Below are positions 35,010 to 46,068 of a DNA stretch of 64,000 bases, piece by piece. Source of the stretch: Methylococcus sp. Mc7 (GTDB lineage: Bacteria; Pseudomonadota; Gammaproteobacteria; Methylococcales; Methylococcaceae); the NCBI RefSeq assembly GCF_019285515.1, contig NZ_CP079095.1, positions 3,628,501 to 3,692,500 on the forward strand, given 5' to 3'. Each line of letters starts with the position of its first letter. Within the stretch, counting starts at the first letter, position 1. A program made the translations under genes and the position numbers. The notes under the pieces are model-generated. The model searched no databases. It saw only the letters and a list, made by a program, of their open reading frames with translations, and was not told the DNA's origin.

Positions 35010-36263
35010 ATGAGTGGAGATTTGGCCGACGGGATACGCGGTACGATCGAAGCCATCTATCGTCAGGAATCGCGCCGCGTTTTCGCCACGCTGGTGCGCC
35101 TGCTCGGCGACTTCGACCTTGCCGAAGAAGCGCTGCACGACGCCTTTCGGGCGGCACTGGAACAATGGCCGCGGGTTGGCGTCCCCGCGAATCCCAGGGC
35201 CTGGCTGGTGTCCACCGGACGCTTCAAGGCCATCGACGGCATGCGCCGCCTCTCCCGTTTCGAGGCGCTGCCGGACGAGGTCGCCGAGCAGCTCGCGGAC
35301 GACCTGGCCGATCCGGCCGGCCTCGATGGCGAGACCCTTGAGGACGACCGTCTGCGGCTGATCTTCACCTGCTGCCATCCCGCGCTCTCGCCCGACGCGC
35401 AGGTCGCACTGACCCTGCGCGAAGTGTGCGGCCTGACCACCGAAGAGATTGCGCGCGCCTTTCTCACCGCCGCTCCCACGCTCGCCCAGCGCATCGTACG
35501 GGCCAAGGCGAAGATCCGCGATGCCCGCATTCCTTACCAGGTTCCCGCGCGCGAGGACCTTCCGGTCCGGCTGGATGCCGTGCTGCGCGTCGTCTATCTC
35601 GTGTTCAACGAAGGTTATTCGGCGTCGTTCGGCAACGCTCTCATGCGGCACGATCTTTCGACCGAAGCAATCCGCCTGGGGCGGCTGCTGATCGAACTAT
35701 TGCCCGATCCGGAAGCACTGGGCTTGCTGGCGCTGATGCTGCTCCACGAATCCAGGCGCTCGGCGCGCAGCTCGCCCGAGGGCGAACTGATCCTGCTCGA
35801 CGAGCAGGACCGCACACTCTGGAACCGGGATCAGATCGCGGAAGGATTATCCCTGGTAAGCCGGGCTCTGGCATCGCGGTATGTCGGCCCCTACGCGCTG
35901 CAGGCGGCCATCGCCGCGGTGCATGCCGAAGCGCCGAGCGCCGCCGCTACCGACTGGGCGCAGATCACAGGCCTTTACGAATTGCTGCTGCGCGCCGAAC
36001 CCTCGCCCGTGGTGGAACTGAACCACGCCGTGGCGGTGGCCATGCGAGACGGTCCGGCGGCAGGGCTGATGTTGGTCGACACGATCCTGGCTGACGGCGC
36101 ATTGGCGGACTACCATCTGGCGCATGCGGCGCGAGCCGACCTGTGCCGGCGGCTCGGGCGCACCGCCGAGGCCCGGGCTGCATACCAGCATGCCCTCGCC
36201 CTCGCAAAACAGGACGCGGAGCGGCGGTTTCTGGAGCGGAGACTGCGCGAGTTACCGGACTGA
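35010..36263 (+). CDS. ECF sigma factor with C-terminal extension (ECF42-like)
   Basis: A 417-aa protein. The first 170 residues form sigma-70 region 2 (LVRLLGDFDLAEEALHDAF, WLVSTGRFKAID) and region 4 (VALTLREVCGLTTEEIARAF). A long helical C-terminal domain follows, with FNEGYSAS and TPR-like repeats near the end (LNHAVAVAM, RAAYQHALAL). This architecture matches the ECF42 group, where the extension replaces an anti-sigma factor. An in-frame GTG lies 3 bp before the chosen ATG. Confidence 0.88.
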   Translation: MSGDLADGIRGTIEAIYRQESRRVFATLVRLLGDFDLAEEALHDAFRAALEQWPRVGVPANPRAWLVSTGRFKAIDGMRRLSRFEALPDEVAEQLADDLADPAGLDGETLEDDRLRLIFTCCHPALSPDAQVALTLREVCGLTTEEIARAFLTAAPTLAQRIVRAKAKIRDARIPYQVPAREDLPVRLDAVLRVVYLVFNEGYSASFGNALMRHDLSTEAIRLGRLLIELLPDPEALGLLALMLLHESRRSARSSPEGELILLDEQDRTLWNRDQIAEGLSLVSRALASRYVGPYALQAAIAAVHAEAPSAAATDWAQITGLYELLLRAEPSPVVELNHAVAVAMRDGPAAGLMLVDTILADGALADYHLAHAARADLCRRLGRTAEARAAYQHALALAKQDAERRFLERRLRELPD

Positions 36264-36273
36264 AAGGGAAACC

Positions 36274-36882
36274 ATGGAGAAAATCGATTTCAAGAAACGG
36301 CTTGCGCCGTTGTATCAGGCCTCGGCCGACGGGCCCGTCCAACTCGATGTGCCCGCACTGAATTTCCTCATGGCGGATGGGGAAGGGGACCCGAATACCT
36401 CACCGAGCTACGCCGAGGCGGTGGGAGCCTTGTTCGGGGTGGCCTATGCGGTGAAGTTCATGATCAAGAAAGGGCCGCTGGCGATCGATTACGCCGTCAT
36501 GCCGCTGGAAGGACTGTGGTGGGCCGATGATCTGTCGGTGTTCGCAACGAAGGACAAGGCCCGTTGGAAATGGACGATGATGATCCTGCAGCCGCCGTTC
36601 GTCGGCCGGGAAACCGTAGACGACGCGATTGCGGAGGTGGCGAAGAAAAAGAAGCCGCCTGCGATATCAAGGTTGCGCCTGGAAACCCTGACGGAAGGCC
36701 GCTGCGCACAAATCCTGCACGTCGGCCCATTCTCGGCGGAAGGGCCGACGATAGAAAAACTGCACGGCTTCATCGACGCCAACGGCGAAAAGGCCGGGAA
36801 ACACCACGAAATCTATCTGAGCGATATCCGAAGGGCGGAGCCGGCGAAGTGGAGAACCATCATCAGGCAACCGATGCGGTGA
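36274..36882 (+). CDS. GyrI-like small-molecule-binding domain protein
   Basis: A 202-aa protein of the GyrI-like/SOUL-type fold, seen as PALNFLMADGEGDPN near the start and CAQILHVGPFSAEGPTIEKLH near residue 150. It starts 10 bp after the sigma-factor gene, so it is co-transcribed. It may bind a drug-like ligand; ECF42 loci usually carry such stand-alone proteins. Confidence 0.82.
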   Translation: MEKIDFKKRLAPLYQASADGPVQLDVPALNFLMADGEGDPNTSPSYAEAVGALFGVAYAVKFMIKKGPLAIDYAVMPLEGLWWADDLSVFATKDKARWKWTMMILQPPFVGRETVDDAIAEVAKKKKPPAISRLRLETLTEGRCAQILHVGPFSAEGPTIEKLHGFIDANGEKAGKHHEIYLSDIRRAEPAKWRTIIRQPMR

Positions 36883-36913
36883 GGGGCTTGAATACCACAT
36901 CGCCTTCGGCGCT

Positions 36914-37333
36914 TCATGCGGGAGAGTCGGCCTTGCGGTACAGCCATCCCACCAGCACGCCGTAGAGGCAGAATTCGAGCAGCCCCGACAAGAACCACTC
37001 CGCTGCCAGCAAGGGCGGGAGCGGGTACAGCAGATATTGGTTCAGATCCACCAGGAGGCCGGAGAGAAGCCCAAAAGACAGTCCGTGGAAAAGCCCATCC
37101 CGAACTCCGCCGTTCCGCGCGCATCGAACGTAGCTCAGGACGAAGAACAGAGCGATTCCGGCCGTCAGCGCAAGCGATAAACCCAAGCTCCGCTCCGATG
37201 CCGGTCTGATGATCCCGCTGAGGGCACTGTTGGCATCCCGGAGAACCACGCCATGGATCAAGCCGTTCCAAGCCAGGGCAAACACGAAGACGGCGGCAGT
37301 GACGAGCAGGAGACGCATCGGATTCACTTTCAT
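36914..37333 (-). CDS. Integral membrane protein, function unknown
   Basis: A 139-aa protein with four predicted transmembrane helices (about 8-30, 48-68, 80-100 and 110-132). No catalytic motif or family is recognised with confidence. Convergent with the GyrI-like gene. Confidence 0.6.
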   Translation of the reverse strand: MKVNPMRLLLVTAAVFVFALAWNGLIHGVVLRDANSALSGIIRPASERSLGLSLALTAGIALFFVLSYVRCARNGGVRDGLFHGLSFGLLSGLLVDLNQYLLYPLPPLLAAEWFLSGLLEFCLYGVLVGWLYRKADSPA

Positions 37334-37424
37334 GGCTTACCTCAAAGTCGATCGGGTATGGCGTTCCGATATCGGCGATGCAGGCGACCTGCTCGGACGG
37401 ACGGCGGCCATGGCTTCGCCGTTT

Positions 37425-39161
37425 TCACAGCCGGTCCATGGCGACGGGGCTCTGATTGCCCGCCCGCACGTTCTCCAGGATGCGCTGCGTTTCCGTTGCC
37501 GCGGCCATATCCCCGCGTTTTCGCTGCACTTCCGCGAGGGCCCAAAGCGCCCAGGCGTCGTTCGGAGCCTGTTCGAGCGAGGCGCGCAGGTCACGCTCGG
37601 CGCCCGCGAGGTCTCCCCCCAGGAATTTCAAGGCGCCCAGCGAGCGGCGCAGGGGGTAGTACCAGTAAGGCGGTTCCATGTAGGGCAGTCTCTCCTGCTG
37701 TGCCGCCGCCCGCTCGAAGGCGGCAATGGCTTCCGCGGATTCGCCCCGTGCCTGGGCGATGCGGGCGCGGAGGACTTCACCGGCGATGCGGACCAGATCC
37801 GGCGCCGGCACCCCGGCGGCGGACAGCGCTGAAAAGTCCGCCTTTGTTCCCAGTTGCAACAAAGCGTCGAGCTCCGCCTGGGCCTTCTGAACGGCCGCCC
37901 GGCGCGCCGCCGCTACTCCCCGGGCATAGCGCCACATGGCCTGGACGTAAGGAAACTCCGAACCGGGATCGGCCAGCTTCGATACGGCCTCCGGCGTGCC
38001 GAATTGGGCCTGGGCGAGATACGGCGCCGCCTTGATGGGCTGCGCCCAGGGTACGGTCCGGACGGCGTCGTCGGCGATGACTGCGGCGAGCTTGCCCGCC
38101 GTGTTCAAAGCCATTGCGCCGTCACCGGCCATCTGCGCCGACACCATCAGGAAATGCACGTTGTGGGGATAATAGGCGAGCGCATAGATGCCCTTGGCGC
38201 CGGTTTCCTTCAGATACGCCTCGTCCGCGGCGATGGCGGCGCGATTGGCTTCCAACGCGTCACAATAGCGGCCCAGGCGGTAATACAGGTGGCTGGGCAT
38301 GTGCACCATGTGGCCGGCGCCGGGCATCAGCCGCGCAAGCCTGTCCGCATGGGCTTCGACCCGTTCGGGCCGGTCGGAGCCTTCCACCACGTGGATGTAG
38401 TAATGGATCGCGCCGGGATGGTCGGGATTCCGCGCCGCCACCCGTTCCAATACCTGCAGGATTTCCGCCGTGCGGCCCTTCGGTGTGTGCCCGTTTTCTT
38501 CCCAATAGTCCCAGGGCGAAAGGTCCATGAGGCTTTCCGCGTAAAGCACCGCAATCTCGTCATCCTTGGGATGGCGCCGATAAAGCTTGCCCATGGCGTC
38601 GGCATAGGCTTGGTCCAGGGGCTTGCGGCCGGTTTCGGAATTTCCGGCGTAGCGCTTGGCGAGCGCCTCGATCAAAGCCCGTTCCTTGCGATTCCCTCGC
38701 CTGGCGAGTGTCTTGGCCTGCCCGATCGCTGAGCCGGCCGGGCCGATGGCGGCGGGTTCCATGGGGGCGTTGATGTTGGGGCCGAGTACCAAGGCCTCGC
38801 CCCAGAAGCACATCGCGCAGCTTGGATCGAGCTTCTGTGCCCTGCGAAAGGCGCGCTGGGCTTCCAGGTGATTGAACGCGTAGGTGAGGCGCAGACCCTG
38901 GTCGAAGTAGCGCTGGGCCAGCTTGTCACGGGTCTTTATCTTGTAGCTCAGCGTACCGAGGTTGCTCCAAAGGGGCGGTTCGGTGTCGACATAGTCAGAA
39001 GCCGCCACGGCTGCCGCCGGAAGATGCCCCGCCTCTCCGTGACCGTGGGTATGACCGGGGTGGCCCTCGGCAAACACATTGACGCTGGCTGCCAGCAGCA
39101 CGGCGAGCAGCGGTACGTTACTCCTGAGGGAGATGAGGATGAGTGAGTTGTCGCGGTTCAT
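37425..39161 (-). CDS. Exported TPR-repeat protein
   Basis: A 578-aa protein with a signal peptide (to about NVFAEG), a His-rich stretch (HPGHTHGHGEAGH) and then TPR-like helical repeats throughout. Notable segments are FDQGLRLTYAFNHLEAQRAF, CAMCFWGEAL, and GHMVHMPSHLYYRLGRY. The CAMCFWG / HxxHMPSH pattern is typical of a conserved TPR family of unknown function. I use ATG 39161, which follows AAGAG at 7 bp. The His-rich N-terminus suggests metal binding in the periplasm. Confidence 0.8.
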   Translation of the reverse strand: MNRDNSLILISLRSNVPLLAVLLAASVNVFAEGHPGHTHGHGEAGHLPAAAVAASDYVDTEPPLWSNLGTLSYKIKTRDKLAQRYFDQGLRLTYAFNHLEAQRAFRRAQKLDPSCAMCFWGEALVLGPNINAPMEPAAIGPAGSAIGQAKTLARRGNRKERALIEALAKRYAGNSETGRKPLDQAYADAMGKLYRRHPKDDEIAVLYAESLMDLSPWDYWEENGHTPKGRTAEILQVLERVAARNPDHPGAIHYYIHVVEGSDRPERVEAHADRLARLMPGAGHMVHMPSHLYYRLGRYCDALEANRAAIAADEAYLKETGAKGIYALAYYPHNVHFLMVSAQMAGDGAMALNTAGKLAAVIADDAVRTVPWAQPIKAAPYLAQAQFGTPEAVSKLADPGSEFPYVQAMWRYARGVAAARRAAVQKAQAELDALLQLGTKADFSALSAAGVPAPDLVRIAGEVLRARIAQARGESAEAIAAFERAAAQQERLPYMEPPYWYYPLRRSLGALKFLGGDLAGAERDLRASLEQAPNDAWALWALAEVQRKRGDMAAATETQRILENVRAGNQSPVAMDRL

Positions 39162-39254
39162 GGATATGCTCTTCACAAAAAAGTGTCATGAACAACGTCA
39201 AGGCGAACGGGGGTTCCTCATGATGCCACGAAACGACGTCGGCATCATGAGCGC

Positions 39255-40748
39255 CTACTTTCTCCTTTCTTCCTTTTGCTCTTCGAGCAGTTCCTTGAGC
39301 CGCTCCTCGATCGCCGAGTCGGTCTGGAAGTCGCGGCCCGGCGCTCTCTGCGCCAGCTTGAGGTGCAGGATCGCGTTGCGGGTCTGGCCGTCGGCGTAAT
39401 AGGCTTCGGCCAGGTAGCGGTGGGATTCCGCTTCGTTGCCGAGCTGGGAGTGGGCCTGCGCCAGCAGCTCGTACACTTCCGGCGTTGCCGGGAACCGGAG
39501 CAGGTACTCCTGCAGCCGCTTGCGTGCCTCCGCGGGTTTACCGGACCGGACCAGGGTCTGGGCGTAGTTCAGGCTGAGCGCGCGGTTGCCGGGGAAGCGC
39601 TTCAGGGCTTCCTCGTAGGTGGCGAGGGCGGCGGGATAGTTCTTGGCTTCGCGCTCGGCGTCGGCGAGCGCGTTGTAGAATTGCGACTGCTCGGGATAGC
39701 GGCGGATGAGCTCCTGGAGCATGGGCCGGCCCTGGCCGATTTTGCCCTGGGCGATCAGCGCCAAAGCCAGGCCGTAATGGGCCACGTCCTGCTGCTGGCG
39801 GGTGCCGACGTCGGAAATCGCGGTGAAATAGCTGACGCTTTCCTGAGGGTTGTGGGTCGTTTGCACGTGCAGCTTGGCCCGGATGATCTGGTAGCTGAAA
39901 GAGTCGGGATACTGTTTGTAGGCGTATTGTTCGGCCCGCCCACGGGTGTCGGCGATACGGGACATGGTGACCGGGTGGGTCAGGAGAAATTCCGGGGTAC
40001 TGCGGCCGGTGGAGAAGCGGGTGGATTGCTGCATCCGCTCGAAGAAGGTGGGCATCGCACGCGGGTCGAAGTTCGAGCCGGAGAGGATTTTCATGCCCAC
40101 CCGGTCGGCTTCCGCTTCATTGTCTCGGGTAAAATTGATCTGCATCTGCTGGCTGGCCGCCGAGGCGGCGATGACCGCGGCCTGGCCCAACTGGCTGGAG
40201 CCGGTTCCGGCGCCCAGCAGCACGCCGGCCAGCATGGCCGCCGCGGTCGGCAGCGACATCCGGCCGGCGGCCTGGAATGCTTCGTAGAGGTGGCGCTGGG
40301 TGATGTGCGCGATTTCGTGTCCGAGCACCGAGGTCAGCTCGCTTTCGCTTTCGGTCGTGAGGATCAGGCCCGAGTTGACACCGATGTAGCCGCCGGGGCC
40401 GGCGAACGCGTTGATGACCGGCTGGTTGACGACGAAGAAGTGAAAGGGCTGCCCCGGGGTGTCGCTGTTTTCCACCAGCTTCCGCCCCAGCGCCTGGATA
40501 TAGTCGGTGACTTCCGGGTCTTCGTTGATCTGTACCTGGAGGTGCAGATTCCGGTAAAACGCTTCGCCCAGCGCTTTTTCCTGCTGGGGCGTGAACAGCG
40601 TGCCGGTGGAGTCGCCCATGTCCGGCAGCTCGAGGTTGAGCGGTTCGCTGGCCGCGGGAAGAGAGGCGGCAATCAGGGAAACCGTCAGTATGGCGGTTGC
40701 CGCTCGGGACGGCAGGCAGGCGGGTCGGCGGGGGCGGGGAGGCGTCAT
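39255..40748 (-). CDS. bepA: BepA-like M48 metalloprotease with TPR domain
   Basis: A 497-aa periplasmic zinc protease/chaperone involved in outer-membrane protein (LptD/BAM) quality control in relatives. Signal peptide, M48 domain with HEIAH zinc motif, the third ligand in DNEAEADRVG, then TPR repeats in the C-terminal half. Length close to E. coli BepA (487 aa). ATG 40748 gives the expected signal peptide; the frame upstream is open but unlikely to be coding. Confidence 0.9.
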   Translation of the reverse strand: MTPPRPRRPACLPSRAATAILTVSLIAASLPAASEPLNLELPDMGDSTGTLFTPQQEKALGEAFYRNLHLQVQINEDPEVTDYIQALGRKLVENSDTPGQPFHFFVVNQPVINAFAGPGGYIGVNSGLILTTESESELTSVLGHEIAHITQRHLYEAFQAAGRMSLPTAAAMLAGVLLGAGTGSSQLGQAAVIAASAASQQMQINFTRDNEAEADRVGMKILSGSNFDPRAMPTFFERMQQSTRFSTGRSTPEFLLTHPVTMSRIADTRGRAEQYAYKQYPDSFSYQIIRAKLHVQTTHNPQESVSYFTAISDVGTRQQQDVAHYGLALALIAQGKIGQGRPMLQELIRRYPEQSQFYNALADAEREAKNYPAALATYEEALKRFPGNRALSLNYAQTLVRSGKPAEARKRLQEYLLRFPATPEVYELLAQAHSQLGNEAESHRYLAEAYYADGQTRNAILHLKLAQRAPGRDFQTDSAIEERLKELLEEQKEERRK

Positions 40749-40811
40749 GAAAGCGATTGGAATTGTGGGGCGGAAACGGGGTTGAAGCGGTTCGCGGCGG
40801 GAGCGGTGATC

Positions 40812-41183
40812 ATGAAATTCGTCATACAGATCAATGCGAACCCTCGCGAGGCTCAGGCGGCGAACACCGCGTATCAGTTTATCAAAGCCGCGCTGGCGAA
40901 CGGCCACCATATCCCGCTGGTGTTCTTTTACTATGACGGCGTCTGCAATGCACAAGTTTCATCGTTTGCCGGCGAAGACGATCTCTCCGCCCGCTGGAGC
41001 GCCCTGGCGCGTGAAACCGGCCTGGATCTGGTCCTGTGCGTTTCCGCGGCCCAGCGCCGGGGTTTGGTTTCCACGGACGGAAAGGACGAAGGACTGCTGG
41101 CGCCGGGTTTCCGTGTCGGAGGTCTCGGCCAGTGGGTGGACGCCTGCCTGAAAGCGGACCGGGTACTCACCTTCGCCGCATGA
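40812..41183 (+). CDS. tusD: Sulfurtransferase subunit TusD/DsrE
   Basis: A 123-aa DsrE-fold protein. Cys76 in LVLCVSAA matches the catalytic Cys78 of E. coli TusD that accepts persulfide from TusA. It is the first gene of a tightly overlapping tusD-C-B-E set that relays sulfur for tRNA 2-thiouridine, or for sulfur oxidation in dsr-containing bacteria. The ATG overlap (ATGA) with the next gene implies coupling. Confidence 0.9.
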   Translation: MKFVIQINANPREAQAANTAYQFIKAALANGHHIPLVFFYYDGVCNAQVSSFAGEDDLSARWSALARETGLDLVLCVSAAQRRGLVSTDGKDEGLLAPGFRVGGLGQWVDACLKADRVLTFAA

Positions 41184-41548
41184 ATCATCCCAAGAGTTTC
41201 GTGTTCGTGGTGCGGCAGCCGCCTTTTTGCGGCGGTCGCAACGCCGAGGTGGTGGACCAGTTGCTGGCGGTCGCGGCATTCGATCATCCCGTGGACGTCC
41301 TGTTCCTCGACGACGGCGTGTGGCAGTTGCAGGCGGCTCATATCCCCGAAGGCGCGGGGCTTCGCCCGTTGGCGCCGCTGCTGCAAACCCTGGAGTTCTA
41401 CGACGTCCGCGAAGTCGCGGTGGAACACGAATCGCTCGCCGAGCGGGCGCTGTCGCCGGATGGGCTGGTCTTGCCGGTGCGGCTGCTGGCGCGGAGCGAG
41501 GTTCCGCGCTGGATCGCCGGCCACGATGTCGCTGTGGGTTGCGGATGA
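41180..41548 (+). CDS. tusC: Sulfurtransferase subunit TusC/DsrF
   Basis: A 122-aa DsrF/TusC protein (FVVRQPPFCGGRNAEVVDQLL at the N-terminus). It forms the (TusBCD)2 hexamer core. It overlaps both neighbours by 4 bp. Confidence 0.88.
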   Translation: MNHPKSFVFVVRQPPFCGGRNAEVVDQLLAVAAFDHPVDVLFLDDGVWQLQAAHIPEGAGLRPLAPLLQTLEFYDVREVAVEHESLAERALSPDGLVLPVRLLARSEVPRWIAGHDVAVGCG

Positions 41549-41853
41549 GCGTGCTGCATCTGGTCAATGCCTCGCCGTTCGAGAGCGCCGCCCTCAGCCG
41601 TTGCCTGGCCCGGGCGGGGGATGCCGACGCCGTGCTCCTGCTGGAAAACGGCGTCTACGGCGCTCTGGCCGGCTGCCGATTCTCGGATGAAGTCGTTGAG
41701 GCGGCGGCGCGTCTGGACATCCGCGTGCTGGCGCCGGATCTCGACGCCCGCGGCCTTCGCGCATCGAGCCTGCTGCCATCGCTCGGCCGGGTGGGCTATG
41801 ACGGCTTCGTCGAGCTCGCGGCGCGCCACGAGCTTTCGCTGACATGGACGTGA
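41545..41853 (+). CDS. tusB: Sulfurtransferase subunit TusB/DsrH
   Basis: A 102-aa DsrH-fold protein (LHLVNASPFESAALSRCL; VLLLENGVYGAL). The third component of the TusBCD complex. It overlaps tusC by 4 bp and the next gene by 10 bp. Confidence 0.88.
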   Translation: MSVLHLVNASPFESAALSRCLARAGDADAVLLLENGVYGALAGCRFSDEVVEAAARLDIRVLAPDLDARGLRASSLLPSLGRVGYDGFVELAARHELSLTWT

Positions 41854-42167
41854 ATCAGTCCTTGCGGCTCGACGCCGACGGTTTCCTGCTGGATTCGCAG
41901 TCCTGGGACGAAGGTACGGCGGAACGCCTCGCCGAAACGATCGGCATCCGCCTGACCGAGGCGCACTGGGAGATCGTCCGCTTCATCCGGGACTACCATC
42001 GCCGCTTCGATCATCTGCCGAACGCCCGCCTGTTCGTGAAGGCGGTCCGGAAAGCGCTGGGGGAAGCCAAAGGCAACAACCGTTATCTGCACGGCCTGTT
42101 TCCCGGCGGGCCGCTCAAGCAGGCGTGCCTGATCGCCGGCCTGCCCAAACCGCCAGGCTGCCTGTAA
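41844..42167 (+). CDS. tusE: TusE/DsrC-family sulfur carrier with two C-terminal cysteines
   Basis: A 107-aa protein with the conserved WEIVRFIRDYHRRF and the flexible C-terminal arm. The arm has both cysteines of true DsrC, AC then GCL as the last three residues, spaced 11 apart. E. coli TusE, as I recall it, keeps only the penultimate Cys. It accepts sulfur from TusBCD and passes it to MnmA; the two-Cys form can also make the DsrC-type intramolecular trisulfide. No dsrAB is present in the window. Confidence 0.88.
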   Translation: MDVNQSLRLDADGFLLDSQSWDEGTAERLAETIGIRLTEAHWEIVRFIRDYHRRFDHLPNARLFVKAVRKALGEAKGNNRYLHGLFPGGPLKQACLIAGLPKPPGCL

Positions 42168-42225
42168 GGTGGCCCTAGGGCGCGGTCTGCTAAAATCCGG
42201 CGTCTTTTTCCACCGAGCGCACGCC

Positions 42226-42798
42226 TTGTATTCCAGGAGCAAACTTTTCTCGTCCCTGCCGAAATTCCGTAATGCGCATCGGGGCTGCGGCCCGGCGATG
42301 CCGCGGTCCATGGAATCCTGGGTGTTCGAAAGCGGCTCCCTGACCCGGCGATTGAAGGCCGCGTGCGGCGCCCGTTTCAATGTCCGAGTGATCCGCCAGG
42401 GCTTCGCCCATCCCTTTCCGGACGAGGCTTTGCTACTGAAACTCCGGTCCGGCCGCCGCGCGCTGGTGCGCGAGGTCGAGCTCAGATCCGGCGAACGGCC
42501 TTTGGTTCTAGCCCGCAGCGTCCTCCCGGTGCAAACCCTCAAGGGCGCCGGACGCCGGCTGACGCGCCTTGAGAATCGCCCCCTGGGGGAAATCCTGTTC
42601 GCCTCCCGGCGTCTGCGGCGCCAGGGCCTGGAGGCGGCGCGGGTCGGGATCCGTCAATGGCGCCCTGACGTTCGTGCCGGCCTGGAACCGGCAGCAACGG
42701 TGTGGGGCCGGCGCTCGCTCTATTCGATTGGGGGAAGGCCCTTGCTGGTCGCCGAATTCTTCCTTCCCGCCGTGCTTTCCGCCACGGAGTCCGTATGA
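42226..42798 (+). CDS. ubiC: Chorismate lyase UbiC
   Basis: Converts chorismate to 4-hydroxybenzoate plus pyruvate, the first step of ubiquinone synthesis. [31 protein letters not shown] and LARSVLP match the family. The start is uncertain: TTG 42226 gives an N-terminus of the length expected from Pseudomonas UbiC, but ATG 42298 or 42310 would give a near E. coli-length protein. None has a good ribosome site. It overlaps ubiA by 4 bp, confirming the pathway. Confidence 0.85.
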   Translation: MYSRSKLFSSLPKFRNAHRGCGPAMPRSMESWVFESGSLTRRLKAACGARFNVRVIRQGFAHPFPDEALLLKLRSGRRALVREVELRSGERPLVLARSVLPVQTLKGAGRRLTRLENRPLGEILFASRRLRRQGLEAARVGIRQWRPDVRAGLEPAATVWGRRSLYSIGGRPLLVAEFFLPAVLSATESV

Positions 42799-43673
42799 AC
42801 GTCCCGCCTTCGCTCGAATCGCGTGCCGATGCCTACTGGCGCTTGACGCGCTTCGACAAGCCCATCGGCATCTTCCTGCTGCTCTGGCCCGCGCTGTGGG
42901 CGCTGTGGATCGCCGGACAGGGACACCCCGCTCCGGGCGTGGCGACCGTGATCGTGCTCGGCGTGGTGTTGATGCGGGCGGCGGGCTGCGTCATCAACGA
43001 CTACGCCGACCGCGATTTCGACCCGCACGTCGAACGCACCCGGCTGCGGCCGATCGCGGCGGGGGAGGTGACGCCGAAGGAGGCTCTGATCCTGTTCGTG
43101 GTTCTGTGCCTGACGGCCTTCGCGCTGGTGCTGACGATGAACGGCCTGACCATCGCCCTGTCGGTGCCGGGCGCGTTCCTGGCCGCCTCTTACCCCTTCA
43201 CCAAACGCTATACCCCTCTGCCCCAGGCCTATCTCGGCCTAGCCTTCGGCTGGGCCATTCCCATGGCTTTCGCCGCCCAGACCGGCTCGATTCCGGCCGT
43301 GGCCTGGGCGCTGTACGCGGCGACGGTGCTGTGGGCGCTGATCTACGACACCATGTACGCCATGGTGGACCGGGAGGACGATCTGAAGATCGGGATCAAG
43401 TCGACCGCGATCCTGTTCGGAAAGCATGACCGCGAAATCATCGGCGCCCTGCAGATCGCCATGCTGGCGATCCTGTTCGGCATCGGCCGCTACTTAGGCC
43501 TGGGCGGGCCCTACGCGCTGGGGCTGGCCGCGGCGGCGGGGTTCTCGGTTTACCAGCAGGTCCTGATTTTCCGAAGGGAGAAGCCCAAGTGCTTCCGGGC
43601 CTTTCTCAACAACCATTGGTTCGGTGCGGCGGTGTTCGCCGGGCTGTTTGCCGATTACGCCTGGGCTGGCTGA
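42795..43673 (+). CDS. ubiA: 4-hydroxybenzoate polyprenyltransferase UbiA
   Basis: A 292-aa inner-membrane prenyltransferase that attaches the polyprenyl tail to 4-hydroxybenzoate. The first Asp motif is NDYADRDFD (68-76) and the second is [13 protein letters not shown]; eight to nine membrane helices. Coupled to ubiC through ATGA. Confidence 0.95.
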   Translation: MNVPPSLESRADAYWRLTRFDKPIGIFLLLWPALWALWIAGQGHPAPGVATVIVLGVVLMRAAGCVINDYADRDFDPHVERTRLRPIAAGEVTPKEALILFVVLCLTAFALVLTMNGLTIALSVPGAFLAASYPFTKRYTPLPQAYLGLAFGWAIPMAFAAQTGSIPAVAWALYAATVLWALIYDTMYAMVDREDDLKIGIKSTAILFGKHDREIIGALQIAMLAILFGIGRYLGLGGPYALGLAAAAGFSVYQQVLIFRREKPKCFRAFLNNHWFGAAVFAGLFADYAWAG

Positions 43674-43785
43674 GCCGTCCGCTATCGAAGGCCGTTCGAT
43701 CTCATTTGCCTCCTACAGCAGCAGGAAGGCCTTTTCAAACTGACGGAACCGTTGCTGCCAGCGAACGTCCTCCTGACTCATCGGC

Positions 43786-44607
43786 TCATACCCGGTGCAG
43801 CACCAGCTCCAGCACCATCTTGCTGCCGAAATAGGCCAGCATCAACGCGGCGAAACCGCCCAGGGTCCAGCGGATGGCGGTCCGGCCGCGCCAGCCGCGG
43901 AACCGGCGCCCGCTGAGCAACGCGGCAAACACTCCCCATGCGGCGATCGACAGGACGGTCTTGTGCGCCAGATGCTGGGCGAACAGGTTTTCGACGAACA
44001 GGAATCCGGTGACCAGGGACACGCTGAGCAGGACGAATCCGGCGCCAATCAGTTGGAACAGCAGTTTTTCCATGGTCTGAAGGGGCGGCAGCGATCGCAC
44101 GAACCCGCTGGCGTGGTGGGTCTTGAGCCGCCAGTCCTGGACGGCCAGTACGATGGCCTGCAGGGCGGCGATGTTGAGAAAGCTGTAGGCCAGCATCGAC
44201 ACTACGATGTGCAAGCGCATCTCCAGAGAATGGTTCTTCAGGAAGTGCGCGCTCTCGGGCATTGAGAGCTTCAGGGCCAGAATCAGGGCGGCCATCGGAA
44301 ACACCACGATGCCGAGTTTCTCCACCGGTCTGAACAAGGCTCCGGCCAGCAGCACGGTAGCGATCATCCAGGCCGCGGCGGACAGGGTATTCAGAAAACC
44401 GACGTTGAGGTCTCCTTCGGCGTCGAACAGCGTGGAAAGCGTCAATGCATGGCAGCCGATTGCGAGAAAGCCGAACACCAGGGTAGCCCCTTTCTGACGC
44501 CGCGTTTCCAGCGGGGAAAGGTAATCTGTACGCAACGACTGGTAGATGGATGCGGCGGCGGCGAGATAGGCCAGGATCGCGGTGACGGCGAAGATCGCGG
44601 AATGCAT
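43786..44607 (-). CDS. ypjD: YpjD-like cytochrome c assembly-family membrane protein
   Basis: A 273-aa, eight-helix protein of the CcmC/CcsA-like family (HIVVSMLAYSFLNIAALQA; AHKTVLSIAAWGVFAALL with a conserved His). It is divergent from ffh, the usual gammaproteobacterial ypjD-ffh arrangement. A role in haem or cytochrome handling is inferred from the fold only. Confidence 0.85.
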   Translation of the reverse strand: MHSAIFAVTAILAYLAAAASIYQSLRTDYLSPLETRRQKGATLVFGFLAIGCHALTLSTLFDAEGDLNVGFLNTLSAAAWMIATVLLAGALFRPVEKLGIVVFPMAALILALKLSMPESAHFLKNHSLEMRLHIVVSMLAYSFLNIAALQAIVLAVQDWRLKTHHASGFVRSLPPLQTMEKLLFQLIGAGFVLLSVSLVTGFLFVENLFAQHLAHKTVLSIAAWGVFAALLSGRRFRGWRGRTAIRWTLGGFAALMLAYFGSKMVLELVLHRV

Positions 44608-44709
44608 ACGGGGTCATGTCCTCCGGGGCGTAGTCTGGCATAATGCGCGGTCTGTTTGAAGCCGAGGGGACCACCCCGGCATCCGAGCTACAAGATCAGG
44701 AAACCAGCC

Positions 44710-46068
<1,359 letters not shown>

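Noticed and set aside
39276-41183. Long plus-strand open frame opposite the BepA-like gene
   Set aside because: It is the antisense shadow of a well-recognised M48 protease, in GC-rich DNA where such frames are common; only its tail from 40812 (tusD) is real.
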